42,202 nucleotides of DNA from Arthrobacter sp. SO3 (GTDB taxonomy: Bacteria; Actinomycetota; Actinomycetes; Actinomycetales; Micrococcaceae). The position numbers and the translations under genes are program-made. Each line of letters opens with the position of its first letter. Positions within the stretch are counted from its first letter, which is position 1. Shown one piece after another: positions 16,701 through 25,862 of the stretch. Location of the stretch: the NCBI RefSeq assembly GCF_020532825.1, contig NZ_MQTS01000231.1, forward strand, positions 14,068 to 56,269. The letters run 5' to 3'. The notes beneath the pieces were generated by a model. That model made no database searches. It was not told the DNA's origin and was given only the letters and a program-made list of their open reading frames with translations.

Positions 16701-19445
16701 ATGTCGAGGGAATCGCTGGGCTGGGGAAATGTTTCCACTACATTGGCACCCGCCGAAGAAGACGCTTCAACCGGTCCGCTGGACCGGCACCGGTGGACCG
16801 GGCTCGCGCGTAATGCCGACGCCGACCGGGTCCGCACCGCCCTGCTCGCGGAGGACCGCATGGGCGTGGTCATTACCGGCGACCGCGGCGTGGGCAAAAC
16901 CCAGGTAGGACGCACCGCTATCGCGGGCTTCGGACCCGATGTCTACACTCTCCAGCTGCGCACCTCCGGACCGGGCTCCGCGACGCCCTACGGGTGTCTG
17001 GCCTTCACACTCGCCCGTCTGCCCCAGAGCTCCCTCGGATCGCCGACGGCCATCCTGCACGGCATCACCTCCCTGATCCGGGACGACGCCGCCGGACGCA
17101 AATGCGTCATCCTGCTGGACAACGCCGGAAACCTGGACGAACTGAGCACAGGCGTCCTGCTCAACCTGCTCCAGACCCGCACCGCGCGGCTCGTCGCCAC
17201 GGCCCAGCGCACGACGGACCTGCCGCCGGACTTCTACTGGCTCATCACCTCCGGGCAGCTGGCCGAGGTCCGGCTCGCCAACCTCACGGAGGTCGAAACC
17301 CTCGAGGTGCTCAAGGCGGCGCTCGGGCACCGGGTTTCCAGCGCGCTGGCGAGCCAGTTGCACCAGCTGGTCGGCGGCAGCCCGACCCTGCTGCAGGCCG
17401 TGGTCTCGGAGCAGATCGAGCGGGGCAACCTCGTCCTGTCCGGATCCGTCTGGACACTGGTGGATGAAGTGGTCCTCGACGGACGCACGGCGCTGGAGGA
17501 CATCGTCCGCGCCCGCTATGCCCGGGAATCCCCCGTGGCCCGTGAGCTCATCGAAGTGTTGTCCTGCGCCCGGACCCTGCCCCTGGCCCGGCTGGCGCGG
17601 ATGTACAGTCCCGGGATTATCGCGGACATGGAAGACGCCGGCCAGATTGTGGTTGACCGGACGGACCGGCACCGTGTGTCACTCGGGGACCGCTACCTGG
17701 GCGACATCGTCCGCAACTGGCTCAGCGTGGAGCGCAGGCTTGAGCTGCGGGACAAGGTGCCGGGGCACCAGCAGGACGAGCTGAATGAGCTGACCGTGGA
17801 GGACCTGCTGGCCTACGCCGCCTGGACCCACGACTGCGACGCGCCGCTAGCCCCCGCCCACGCCGTGGCCGCTGCCGCCGCCGCCGTCAAACTCTTTGAC
17901 CCGAAGTTTGCCCTCAAATGCGCCGGCAGCCTGAGCCCGGAGGAACCGGAATGGACCGAGGGGCAGCTGCAGAAGTCCGCCGCCTACCTCCAGCTGGGGC
18001 TGCCGCGGCAGGCCATGGCTGCCCTGGACGACGTCTCTGAAGCCCAGCTCAGCACCCTCGGAGCGGAGGCGTACGCGGAACTGATTGCCGCAAAAGCGGA
18101 CTGCATGGGGTGGCTCGAGGACCGGACCGGGAAGGTCCCCGAGCTGATCCGGCAGGCCCGGCTGCGGCTCCACGAACTCGGTGAGATCCAGCAGGCGGCG
18201 TCAACGCAGGAGCTGACCCGGGCCGGCCTGTGCCTGGACCTCTGCGAATTCAACTATCTCTCCTTTGTTGGAGACTACAAGCCCATGATGGACCGGCTTA
18301 CCGCGGCGGCCTCCCCGGATGTGGAGGACGTCCACCCGGTCCACCGGCTCAGGTCCGGGATCATCCTGATGGAAGCCCTCTGCATGACGGGCCAGGAAAT
18401 CGAAGCCCGCAAGCTGATGCGCGACATCGGCGGGCAGCTGGGGGAATGGTCCAACGTTCCGCGGATCCGCGAGAACTACGCCTGGCGGTCCTTTAATGTG
18501 CTGCTGCTGTCCGGACAATGGCGCCAGAGCATCGACATGCTCAAGGACGCCAGTGGCCGGGCGGGCCACGGGCTGCATTCCGGCAGCGCGCCCACTGATC
18601 TGGCAGTGGGACTCGCCTATGTCTACGCGGGCCGCGGCTACATGGCCCTCGACCCGCTCCTGGCCGCGATCGCACAGCTGGAAGTCCGGGCGAGCCTGCA
18701 TTCGTTGCGGCAGGCCTACGCGGCCACGGCCTTCGCCTACGCCCAGACAGGCAATTCCGTGCAGGCCACCGTCTATCTGGACCGGGCCCGGTCAGCCGAC
18801 GGCCCCGCCCGCTTTGCGGTCCGCAGCTCCGCGGACTTCTGCCTGGACATGGCCTCGCGCTGGCTTGGGGACCCGGAAGCGAAGGACCGGCTGGTCCGCT
18901 CGGCCGAGGAACACTACCGGGCAGGCCGCTACACCCTGGCCGGGATCTGCATGCTGGGCGCGACGGTCAACGGCACCACCAAGGACTTCCAGTTTATGGA
19001 GGAGCTCGCGGCGTTGCGGCAGGGTCCGCTTGCGGAGCTGTCCCGGACCGTTGCCGTAGGCAGCCGGAAGAAGGACGCCGCCATCATGCTCGAAGCCGCA
19101 GCCCAGGCCGCGGCCATGGAACTCGACGCAGTGCAGGCCAGATGCGCCGCCCTCGCCTTCGACTTCGCCAAGGCCGCGGGCCTGAGCGGGAAAGCCAGCG
19201 CCGCGCACGCCATCCTGGAGGGCCTTGCGCACTCCGTTCCGGCGCTGCCGATCATGCCCCGGAACAAGGGGCCGCTGCTCACAGACCGGGAGCGGCAGAT
19301 AGCCACCCTCGCAGGGAACGGCGTTTCGAACAAGGACATAGCACTGGCAATCGGCATCTCCGTCAGAACAGTGGAAGGCCACCTGTACCAGGTGTTCACC
19401 AAGCTCGGAGTTTCTTCGCGAAGTGATCTGCTTGGACTTATCTAG
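16701..19445 (+). CDS. large LuxR-type regulator with N-terminal P-loop NTPase, paralogue 1
   Basis: 914 residues. Walker A GDRGVGKT at 60-67; Walker B CVILLD at 135-140. A winged-helix-like segment (RVSLGDRYLGDIVRNWLS) follows at about 330. The middle is Ala/Leu-rich helical repeat, TPR-like, with AYAATAFAYAQTGNSVQA. The C-terminal 56 residues are a LuxR/GerE helix-turn-helix: LLTDRERQIATLAGNGVS, then SVRTVEGHLYQVFTKLG. This is the architecture of MalT/LAL-type STAND regulators, where nucleotide and inducer binding drive oligomerisation and DNA binding. The inducer and targets are unknown. Good ribosome binding site (GAAGGAAA). The next paralogue starts inside its last 23 bases. Confidence 0.85.
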   Translation: MSRESLGWGNVSTTLAPAEEDASTGPLDRHRWTGLARNADADRVRTALLAEDRMGVVITGDRGVGKTQVGRTAIAGFGPDVYTLQLRTSGPGSATPYGCLAFTLARLPQSSLGSPTAILHGITSLIRDDAAGRKCVILLDNAGNLDELSTGVLLNLLQTRTARLVATAQRTTDLPPDFYWLITSGQLAEVRLANLTEVETLEVLKAALGHRVSSALASQLHQLVGGSPTLLQAVVSEQIERGNLVLSGSVWTLVDEVVLDGRTALEDIVRARYARESPVARELIEVLSCARTLPLARLARMYSPGIIADMEDAGQIVVDRTDRHRVSLGDRYLGDIVRNWLSVERRLELRDKVPGHQQDELNELTVEDLLAYAAWTHDCDAPLAPAHAVAAAAAAVKLFDPKFALKCAGSLSPEEPEWTEGQLQKSAAYLQLGLPRQAMAALDDVSEAQLSTLGAEAYAELIAAKADCMGWLEDRTGKVPELIRQARLRLHELGEIQQAASTQELTRAGLCLDLCEFNYLSFVGDYKPMMDRLTAAASPDVEDVHPVHRLRSGIILMEALCMTGQEIEARKLMRDIGGQLGEWSNVPRIRENYAWRSFNVLLLSGQWRQSIDMLKDASGRAGHGLHSGSAPTDLAVGLAYVYAGRGYMALDPLLAAIAQLEVRASLHSLRQAYAATAFAYAQTGNSVQATVYLDRARSADGPARFAVRSSADFCLDMASRWLGDPEAKDRLVRSAEEHYRAGRYTLAGICMLGATVNGTTKDFQFMEELAALRQGPLAELSRTVAVGSRKKDAAIMLEAAAQAAAMELDAVQARCAALAFDFAKAAGLSGKASAAHAILEGLAHSVPALPIMPRNKGPLLTDRERQIATLAGNGVSNKDIALAIGISVRTVEGHLYQVFTKLGVSSRSDLLGLI

Positions 19446-22149
19446 GAACCGCACAGCCGCCACCGACGCGACAGAAGAACCCAAAGACGCCCTGATCGGG
19501 CGGACTGAGGACCTGCGGTCGGCGGTGGAGGCCATCCAAGGGAGCACCCACGTCGCGGCCCTGTTGCTCGGGGACAGCGGGATCGGCAAGTCCGCGCTGC
19601 TGGAAGCCGTGGTGGACGAGCTGCAGGCAGCGGTGACGCCCGTCCGCATCCACGGCAGCCCTTCGCTGGCGAACGTTCCGTACGGCGTACTGGGCCCCTT
19701 CATCGTCGGACTGCCCGTTCAGGATGCCACCTCACAGCTGGCGGTCCTCAGGACCTTCTGGTCCAAGCTGGAGGAAGAGCGCCAAGCATCTGGAAAGCCC
19801 CTGCTGCTGATCGTCGATGACGGCCACGACCTTGATGAGTCGACGGCCGGGATCCTTGTGGAACTGGCCGCCGCGGGCTGGGCCAAACTCCTTGTAGCCG
19901 CTGCTACCCGACCGGGCCTGCCGGAGCCGCTGCTGCAATTGTGGTTTGAAGGCATTGCGGAACGGATCGACCTCCGTCCACTGAGCCAGCAGCAGACGAA
20001 CGGCATACTGGAACGCACGCTGGGATCCCGGATACTTCCGAACACCGCCGAAGTCCTCTGGGAAGCTTCCGAAGGCAACCCGCTGCTGCTCAGCGGGCTG
20101 ATTGATGACGCGAAGAGTGATGGTTCCCTGTTGCAACGCAACGGGGTGTGGCTGCTAACGCGTCCGCTCAACAGCCACGGGGACCGCCTGACCGACGTCG
20201 TGCGCCGGCAGTTGCTCCGGCGCTCGCCGGAAGAACGCCAGGCCCTGAACCTGATTGCCCTGGCCGAACCGGTGTCCCGCGAGCTCATTGAGTCGACCGT
20301 GGGCGAGGTCCCGGTGGCGGCTCTCATCGAACACGAGCTGATCCGCGTCACGCCGGCACCACACCCTCAACTGCGGCTGTGGCACACGATCTATGCCGAC
20401 ACGCTCCGCAACCTGATTTCGCCGGCGCGCAGCCTCCAGCTCCGCCAGAGCCTCCTGAGGCTCATGGACAGTGAGCCGACGTCGGCAGAAGGCCTGCTGC
20501 GCCAAGTGAGCTGGTCGTTGGAATGCGGAGCAGAAGTGGATGACCGGCAGCTGCTGCGCGCAGCCGTCCTGGCCAGCCGGCTCTTCGAGGACGAGCTGGC
20601 ACGCAAGGCCGCCGCACTGGTCAAGGACCCGGAACTGCAGGTGGCGGCACGGGCCGTGACGGCACGGACCTACTTCAACACCTCGGACTACGCGGCCGCC
20701 CGGGATATCCTGGAGGCCGACTTCGCCAAGGGACACAGTGTGGCTGTGCTCCTCACCGGTACCCTGATGTGGGCCGCGGTGCTGGCCGCTCTCGGCCACA
20801 CGCCGGCCGAGATCATGGACCGCGCCCGGGCCCTCCTGACGGCCGGGGAGCGGCTGGCCAGCGAAAATCCGGACGATGCCGAGGGAATCCTCGGCGCCAC
20901 CAGGGAACGCTACGCCACCATGCAGGCCATGGTATCCGCGCTGGCAGGCGAGTACCCGGAGGCTGCCGGCACGGGGACCGAACCGGAGGCCGGCCCGCAA
21001 AGCCCGCCCGCCAACTCCCTGGAGGCCGCATTCAGGCTGGCCCTGGAATCGGAGCAGCTCCTGGTGCAGGGCAAAGCGGCCCAGGCGTTCGCGGCGGCGT
21101 CCAAGGCCCTGGAAACGGCAGGCTCCGGACACGACGAACTGTACGTCCTGACGGAGTTCCTCGTGGCCCGGGCAGCAGCGGCCGTGATCCACGGCGGCGA
21201 CTGGGACGCAGCCGCAACCCTCCTGGCCGAAGCAGCCGCCGGCCAGGGACCGAACCTCATCTCGTTCGGCGGGGGAGTCCACGCCGCGCACGGCATCATC
21301 CTGCTGTACCAGGGCAAGGCCGCCCAGGCCGTCAACACCCTCAGTGCGGCCCTGGAATCACTGCGCCTCGCGGATCCCCAGCAGCTCTTTGCCCTGACCG
21401 CCTCGATGGCCTTCGCCGCGGCCGCCGAAGTCGGCGCCAAAGACAGGGCCGCAGCATTCCTCGGCGACTACGAGGCAGCGCCACGGGCCGTGTCACGCTA
21501 CCTGCGCATCCTCTCGCACATGGCAGTCACGTACGGAAAAGCCCGGCTTGGCAACTACCCGGGTGCCGTCGACGAGCTCCGGACGCTGGGCCGGCCGCGT
21601 GGCGATGCTTCCACGGCCGGCCTGGAGTTCGATTCGCTTTCCTTCTGCCTCGCCCTGGGGGACCGGAACTCCGCTTCCCGGCTGCTTGAACTGCAGCCTG
21701 GTCTGGAGGGTCCACGGGCCGCCGCGATCTGTCGCTACGCTGCGGCGGTCAGCACCGATCTGGCCGCGGACTATCTGGACGCGGGCAAGAGCTGCGAAGA
21801 TGCCGAGCTCTTGGGTTTCGCGGCCATGGCCTATGATGGCGCTGCGAACAGTTTCCGGGCGGCCGGCGACACCCTGCGGGAGCGCATGGCGATGTCCCAG
21901 CGGAAGCGGTGCCTGGACCGGGCAGACAGCGTCGATGGCCAGGAAGAGGTAACCGAGACGGACGCCCTCGGTTTGCTGACTCGGCGTGAGCGCGACATCG
22001 TGGCACTGGCGGTGCGGGGCCTCAGCGACCGCCAGATCGCCGCCGAACTGCAGGTGTCCATCCGGACGGTCGAGGGCCACTTGTACCGCAGTTACGCCAA
22101 GCTCAACGTCAAGGGCCGGGATCAGTTGCCGGGAGTGTCCCCCTCCTAG
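19423..22149 (+). CDS. large LuxR-type regulator with N-terminal P-loop NTPase, paralogue 2
   Basis: 908 residues from GTG at 19423, inside the end of paralogue 1, so translation is probably coupled; no clean ribosome binding site is needed or seen. The module opens DALIGRTEDLRSAVEAIQG. Walker A is GDSGIGKS at 50-57 and Walker B is LLLIVDD at about 127-133. SLECGAEVDDRQLLRAAVLA aligns with ALDCG... in paralogues 3 and 4. The helical middle is Ala-rich. The C-terminal helix-turn-helix is LLTRRERDIVALAVRGLSD, then SIRTVEGHLYRSYAKLNVK. Its last helix reads YAKLNVKGRDQL where the others have a (V/A/S)SR-like end, a small divergence. Function and ligand are unknown. Confidence 0.84.
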   Translation: MICLDLSRNRTAATDATEEPKDALIGRTEDLRSAVEAIQGSTHVAALLLGDSGIGKSALLEAVVDELQAAVTPVRIHGSPSLANVPYGVLGPFIVGLPVQDATSQLAVLRTFWSKLEEERQASGKPLLLIVDDGHDLDESTAGILVELAAAGWAKLLVAAATRPGLPEPLLQLWFEGIAERIDLRPLSQQQTNGILERTLGSRILPNTAEVLWEASEGNPLLLSGLIDDAKSDGSLLQRNGVWLLTRPLNSHGDRLTDVVRRQLLRRSPEERQALNLIALAEPVSRELIESTVGEVPVAALIEHELIRVTPAPHPQLRLWHTIYADTLRNLISPARSLQLRQSLLRLMDSEPTSAEGLLRQVSWSLECGAEVDDRQLLRAAVLASRLFEDELARKAAALVKDPELQVAARAVTARTYFNTSDYAAARDILEADFAKGHSVAVLLTGTLMWAAVLAALGHTPAEIMDRARALLTAGERLASENPDDAEGILGATRERYATMQAMVSALAGEYPEAAGTGTEPEAGPQSPPANSLEAAFRLALESEQLLVQGKAAQAFAAASKALETAGSGHDELYVLTEFLVARAAAAVIHGGDWDAAATLLAEAAAGQGPNLISFGGGVHAAHGIILLYQGKAAQAVNTLSAALESLRLADPQQLFALTASMAFAAAAEVGAKDRAAAFLGDYEAAPRAVSRYLRILSHMAVTYGKARLGNYPGAVDELRTLGRPRGDASTAGLEFDSLSFCLALGDRNSASRLLELQPGLEGPRAAAICRYAAAVSTDLAADYLDAGKSCEDAELLGFAAMAYDGAANSFRAAGDTLRERMAMSQRKRCLDRADSVDGQEEVTETDALGLLTRRERDIVALAVRGLSDRQIAAELQVSIRTVEGHLYRSYAKLNVKGRDQLPGVSPS

Positions 22150-22496
22150 CCTCCGCCGCTTTTCCGCGCGTCCTGGCCCTTTTTCGCCCGCTGTGGCCCC
22201 TTTCCGCCCGCCGCGGCGCCCCGGCTGCCCGGGCGGCCGGAAGGAGCCACCCGCCCATGCCCGCACGGCGTGCGTAGCTCGCGGAGTCCGGCAAGTAGGC
22301 TCCAGGCCGGCCGGGTATGGGGACCGCGTAGCCGGACCGCGGAAGCGTCGGAGGCCGGCCGCCAGGGCAAGTACCTTCGATCGCGGTTCGTTCGGAACCC
22401 GCCACGAATTCGAGTACGCACTACCGGTGCGCCCTCGGCGTTCCGTTCGCTAGATTGTAGTCAGCACCAGGAACCACACGACAAAGGACTTTGAAC
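22150..22496. other. non-coding start of the gap between the two regulator pairs
   Basis: G/C-rich sequence after paralogue 2. Short pyrimidine runs with T tracts (CGCTTTTCC, CCTTTTTCG, 22159-22190) could aid termination but form no convincing stem. TAGATT (22451-22456) fits a -10 box about 45 bp before the small reading frame at 22497; no -35 is clear. I see no conserved gene here. Confidence 0.5.
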
Positions 22497-22595
22497 GTGG
22501 AGCCATCAACGCAGATGCGGCCCAGGCCCTCCGATGAAGCTGCCAGGACCGACGGCGTGGGGAATGATGGTCCGCGCTGGTGCCATAGATACTAA
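22497..22595 (+). CDS. candidate small peptide gene, 32 residues
   Basis: GTG at 22497, TAA at 22593-22595. AAAGGA (22483-22488) sits eight bases before the GTG, a good ribosome binding site. TAGATT at 22451-22456 is a possible -10. The peptide is polar and charged with no membrane segment. It begins MEPSTQMRPRPSDEA and ends PRWCHRY, with a single Cys four residues from the end. It is followed by a strong two-tier hairpin with a T run. I recognise no family. It could be a signal or leader peptide for the flanking regulators, or chance: the supporting evidence is only the ribosome binding site, possible promoter, terminator-like hairpin and location. Confidence 0.35.
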   Translation: MEPSTQMRPRPSDEAARTDGVGNDGPRWCHRY

Positions 22596-22603
22596 ACACT
22601 TTC

Positions 22604-22629
22604 CGAAATGGTCTCCCGAAATGGTTCCC
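22604..22629. repeat. short direct repeat after the small reading frame
   Basis: CCGAAATGGTCTC and CCGAAATGGTTC lie next to each other with a period of about 13-14 bp, between the small reading frame and the first hairpin. They could be a protein-binding pair or part of the RNA structure. Confidence 0.5.
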
Positions 22630-22653
22630 GCCGAGTGCGTGAACCCCTTTGAC

Positions 22654-22719
22654 GGAGCCGACGGCGTCGGAACCTTCTGAGACCGAGGTTCCTCCCCCCA
22701 GCCGCCGTCGGCTCCCTAA
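22654..22719 (+). terminator. two-tier hairpin with T run
   Basis: Outer perfect 13-bp stem GGAGCCGACGGCG/CGCCGTCGGCTCC (22654-22666/22703-22715). It encloses an inner 6-bp stem GGAACC/GGTTCC (22669-22674/22687-22692) and is followed by CTAAGTTTTC. It could end the transcript of the small reading frame, or act as an attenuator. Confidence 0.6.
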
Positions 22720-22735
22720 GTTTTCAGTGGCCCCC

Positions 22736-22780
22736 AGTCTTGGCTCGGCCGCCCGCAGGCCGGGCGGCCGTGCCAGGACT
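22736..22780. other. very stable 20-bp hairpin of unknown role
   Basis: CGGCCGCCCG/CGGGCGGCCG (22746-22755/22761-22770) with a 5-nt loop. It is extended outward past one T-T mismatch by AGTCTTGGC/GCCAGGACT, which pairs throughout if one G-T pair is allowed. The full stem spans 22736-22780. No T run follows on the plus strand. It lies only 20 bp after the preceding hairpin. A second terminator or the core of a small RNA are both possible. Confidence 0.65.
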
Positions 22781-22961
22781 GTGTCGGCACCGAGCCGCAG
22801 AACCAGCCCACACGGCAGACCTCCAGAGCCTTCGTCCGCAGGGGCGCCCCCGGCAACGGCACGGCGGCACCCGCCACGCGGACGGGGTGTGACTACTTGG
22901 TTTTGATCACCGCACTGCCCGCGGATCCTGAGTACATCCACGTAGCCCAAGTCAAGACCCT

Positions 22962-22982
22962 GCGCTGGTAATCGAGTAGCGC
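22962..22982. promoter_or_regulatory. inverted repeat upstream of paralogue 3
   Basis: GCGCT and AGCGC half-sites separated by 11 bases, about 80-100 bp before the start of paralogue 3. Spacing suits a dimeric regulator, but 5-bp arms are weak evidence. I find no convincing -35/-10 pair for this gene. Confidence 0.25.
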
Positions 22983-23060
22983 TTACGCATCCCCAACTTT
23001 CCTGCTGTCAATATGTTGGAGCTATCGGTAGTCAATACTTTGATTGCGAAGGTCTCTCTC

Positions 23061-25796
23061 ATGTTTCAGCAAGAAGCCGGCCTGTCTTCGGGCAGCGGCA
23101 GAACAGATGTGATTTCAGCCGCCCAACGCCAGGGGAAGGCGTGGCAAGGGAAGCACTACACGCGGCACAAAACCGTTGTTGACGTAGTTGCGGCATTAAC
23201 CTCGGGATCCGGTTGCGGGGCAGTGATTGTGGGCGAACACGGAGCCGGGAAATCCTTTATTGCCCAGCGGGCCCTGGAACAGCTCGGTGACGAGTACCTG
23301 GTGGTTCAGGTCCGGGGCAGCTCGATTTCCTCCAAGCTCCCCTACGGCGCCCTCAGCGTACTGCTCAATGAACTCGACGCCTCCCACCTTGAGCACCCGC
23401 TAATGGTTCTGCGGGGGCTCACCCAGTTGCTCCATACCCGTGCCCAGGGCCGCAGCGTCGTACTCTTTGTCGACAACGCCCATGACCTGGATGAGCTCTC
23501 CACCATGATGGTTGCGCAGCTCTGCGCCGGCGGCCACGTCCTGTTGCTCGCCGCGTGCGTTGACCTGCCCAATCTGGGCAGCGACATCATGGGTCTCTGG
23601 AAGGACGACCTGCTGCGCCGGGTGGACCTTGGTCCCTTCGATTTCCGCGAAACGGCGGACAGCCTCGCCCAGGAGTACGGTGGACACTTTTCCCACGCCG
23701 CGGCACGCGCGCTCTGGAACGCCAGCGGCGGCAACGCGCTCTTCCTGCACTCCCTGGCGCGGGAGCAGATCAAGCTGGGAACGATTGTCCGGCACGAGGA
23801 TTCCTGGGTTTTGGGGGACCGCCCGGTGGCGCTGGCCGGTGAAATCCGGGACGTGCTGAAAGCCCGCCTCAACCGGCTCAGCCCGGGCCAGCGGGATGTA
23901 TTTGAACTCTTATCGCTCGCCGGAGCCCTGCCCCTGCAGACCCTGATGAGCGTCTCCAAGGCGCAGGACATTGACACCCTCCAGGAGCGCGCGCTGATCC
24001 GCGTCAGCCATGAACATCCGCCAATGGTGAGCATCGCGAACCCGGTGACTGCCGGTATCGTCGCCAGCGTCGTTCCGCCCGGCCGCAGTGCGGAGCTCCG
24101 CCGCCGGCTCGGCGCTGTGCTCCAGGACCTGGACCTGGACGCATACACCGGATCCACCGCGGTCGCGTGGGCACTGGACTGCGGGGAAGAGGTGGATTCC
24201 CGGCTTGCCCTGGCCGCGGCGCGCCTCGCGAACAACGCGTCCGATCCGCAGTCCGCCCTGCGGTTCACCCGGGAAATCGCCGGACGGGAAAAGCTGGCGG
24301 AAGTGGCCGTTGAATCCGCCCGTGCCTTCATTTCCCTGCACAACGACGACGCAGCCCGAAGAATCCTCACTGACGTTGAACAGCGGGTCGGTGACAGTCT
24401 GGCATTGGACCAGTGGGCCGCACTTCAGCTGCTGTGGGCGGAGCTGGACAGGCGCAGCCCCGTGGCCGCGTCAAACGCACTCGCCAGGCTGCAGGAGATC
24501 GAGCTGCGGCTCACGATGTCCGGGGATGCCGGGGCGAAGCTGGGCTCCGTGGCTGAGCGGGTGCGCCTGGCATATGCCGAGCTCGCCGTTTTCGAAGGCA
24601 GGTACGGTGATGTCCTGCAAATGTTCCAGGATGTGGATTCCACCGACCTGGGCAGCGAAGCCAAGATCATGGCAGCGAGCCTTCTGTGCGAGGCGATGGC
24701 TGTCACCGGAGACATCCTCGGCGCTGTGGGGCTGGGCAGGCAGGTCATTCTCGCCGCTGCCACCCTGGACCTGGCCGATGGCTCGATCCGGGATGTCAGG
24801 GGCCGGTTCCTGCTCCTCCTGCTGCTCTCGGCAAAGTTCCGGGAGGCCGCGGACTTCATCGCGGCCACCTCTGAGTCCTGGGACGAGCAGGCCAGGCTGG
24901 GCGGCATGTTCGAGATCGGGCAGGGGATCGTCGACCTCCACCGGGGTTACCTCACCCGGGCAATCCAGCGGCTGCAGGCCGGGGTCTGGCAGCTCAACGT
25001 GCACGATCCGGATGCTGTGGCCGGTCTCGCGACGGCCGCGTGCGCCTACGCGTTCGCGCTCCAGGGCGACGAGGAAAAAGCGGGGGCCCTGCTGATGGAA
25101 GTCGAGGAGCCCATGCCGCGGGCATCGTGGCTGGTAAACCGGATTACGCGGTATTTCGAGCTGTCCGCCAAGGCGGAAATCGGTCAGAAGACCGAGGCCC
25201 TCCGCGCGCTGAAGCAGGAAGCCGACATTGACGCCGAGGCCTCCGCGCTTGCCACCGGGCTCCAGTTCCTCTCGGCGGTGGCCAGGCTGGGGGACCGCCA
25301 GGCCGGCCAAAAACTGAGCGATCTTGCGGGCCAGGTTACTGGGCACTTCGCTGGCCTGTGCTTGCGTCTCGCAGACGGGCTCAAGGATGCCGACAGCGAG
25401 GAACTGCTGGCCACGTCCAAGGACGCCGATGCCGCCGGACACGCCGTCTTCGCCAGGGACGTGACGAGAAAGGCTGTCAGCTGCGCCAACGATGCCGGGA
25501 ACCGCATCTCCCTCAGGATGGCCCAGCGCACCCAGCAGTCCCTGGAAGACCGGTTCGGGAATCCGAGAAACGGTGTGCTCTCCCTGCTGACCTCCACGTT
25601 GACGGCCCGGGAATCCGAGGTTGCGGTCAGGGCGGCCGCGGGTACCTCCAACCGGAAGATTGCCGATGAGATGCACGTTTCCGTCCGCACGGTTGAGGGA
25701 CACCTGTACCAGGTGTACGCCAAACTCCACGTCGCAAGCAGGTCGGAACTCAAAGATGTCATCTCCGGACCCGTGGAACACGCCCGCCTCGGCTAA
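23061..25796 (+). CDS. large LuxR-type regulator with N-terminal P-loop NTPase, paralogue 3
   Basis: 911 residues from ATG at 23061, chosen for GAAGG eight bases upstream; ATG at 23013 in the same frame would add 16 residues but lacks a ribosome binding site. Walker A is GEHGAGKS (about 58-65) and Walker B is VVLFVDNAHDLDE (about 133-145). VSIANPVTAGIVASVVPPG and ALDCGEEVDSRLALAAARLA match the other copies. The TPR-like helical middle is followed by the helix-turn-helix LTARESEVAVRAAAGTS, then SVRTVEGHLYQVYAKLHVASR. The last part is closest to paralogue 1 by eye (GHLYQV). The local upstream DNA is more A/T-rich than the surroundings. Paralogue 4 follows after 66 bp. The signal sensed is unknown. 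Confidence 0.85.
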   Translation: MFQQEAGLSSGSGRTDVISAAQRQGKAWQGKHYTRHKTVVDVVAALTSGSGCGAVIVGEHGAGKSFIAQRALEQLGDEYLVVQVRGSSISSKLPYGALSVLLNELDASHLEHPLMVLRGLTQLLHTRAQGRSVVLFVDNAHDLDELSTMMVAQLCAGGHVLLLAACVDLPNLGSDIMGLWKDDLLRRVDLGPFDFRETADSLAQEYGGHFSHAAARALWNASGGNALFLHSLAREQIKLGTIVRHEDSWVLGDRPVALAGEIRDVLKARLNRLSPGQRDVFELLSLAGALPLQTLMSVSKAQDIDTLQERALIRVSHEHPPMVSIANPVTAGIVASVVPPGRSAELRRRLGAVLQDLDLDAYTGSTAVAWALDCGEEVDSRLALAAARLANNASDPQSALRFTREIAGREKLAEVAVESARAFISLHNDDAARRILTDVEQRVGDSLALDQWAALQLLWAELDRRSPVAASNALARLQEIELRLTMSGDAGAKLGSVAERVRLAYAELAVFEGRYGDVLQMFQDVDSTDLGSEAKIMAASLLCEAMAVTGDILGAVGLGRQVILAAATLDLADGSIRDVRGRFLLLLLLSAKFREAADFIAATSESWDEQARLGGMFEIGQGIVDLHRGYLTRAIQRLQAGVWQLNVHDPDAVAGLATAACAYAFALQGDEEKAGALLMEVEEPMPRASWLVNRITRYFELSAKAEIGQKTEALRALKQEADIDAEASALATGLQFLSAVARLGDRQAGQKLSDLAGQVTGHFAGLCLRLADGLKDADSEELLATSKDADAAGHAVFARDVTRKAVSCANDAGNRISLRMAQRTQQSLEDRFGNPRNGVLSLLTSTLTARESEVAVRAAAGTSNRKIADEMHVSVRTVEGHLYQVYAKLHVASRSELKDVISGPVEHARLG

Positions 25797-25862
25797 CCGA
25801 CCCGGCCCGCCAGCGTCCAGGCCCGTTCGGGAACCGCCGCGCCGCAGCAGGGAGGGCGGCTG

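Noticed and set aside
22649..22906. 85-codon plus-strand frame in the gap before regulator 3
   Set aside because: It runs straight through both large hairpins, has no ribosome binding site, and is Arg/Pro/Ser-rich in the manner of GC-driven chance frames.
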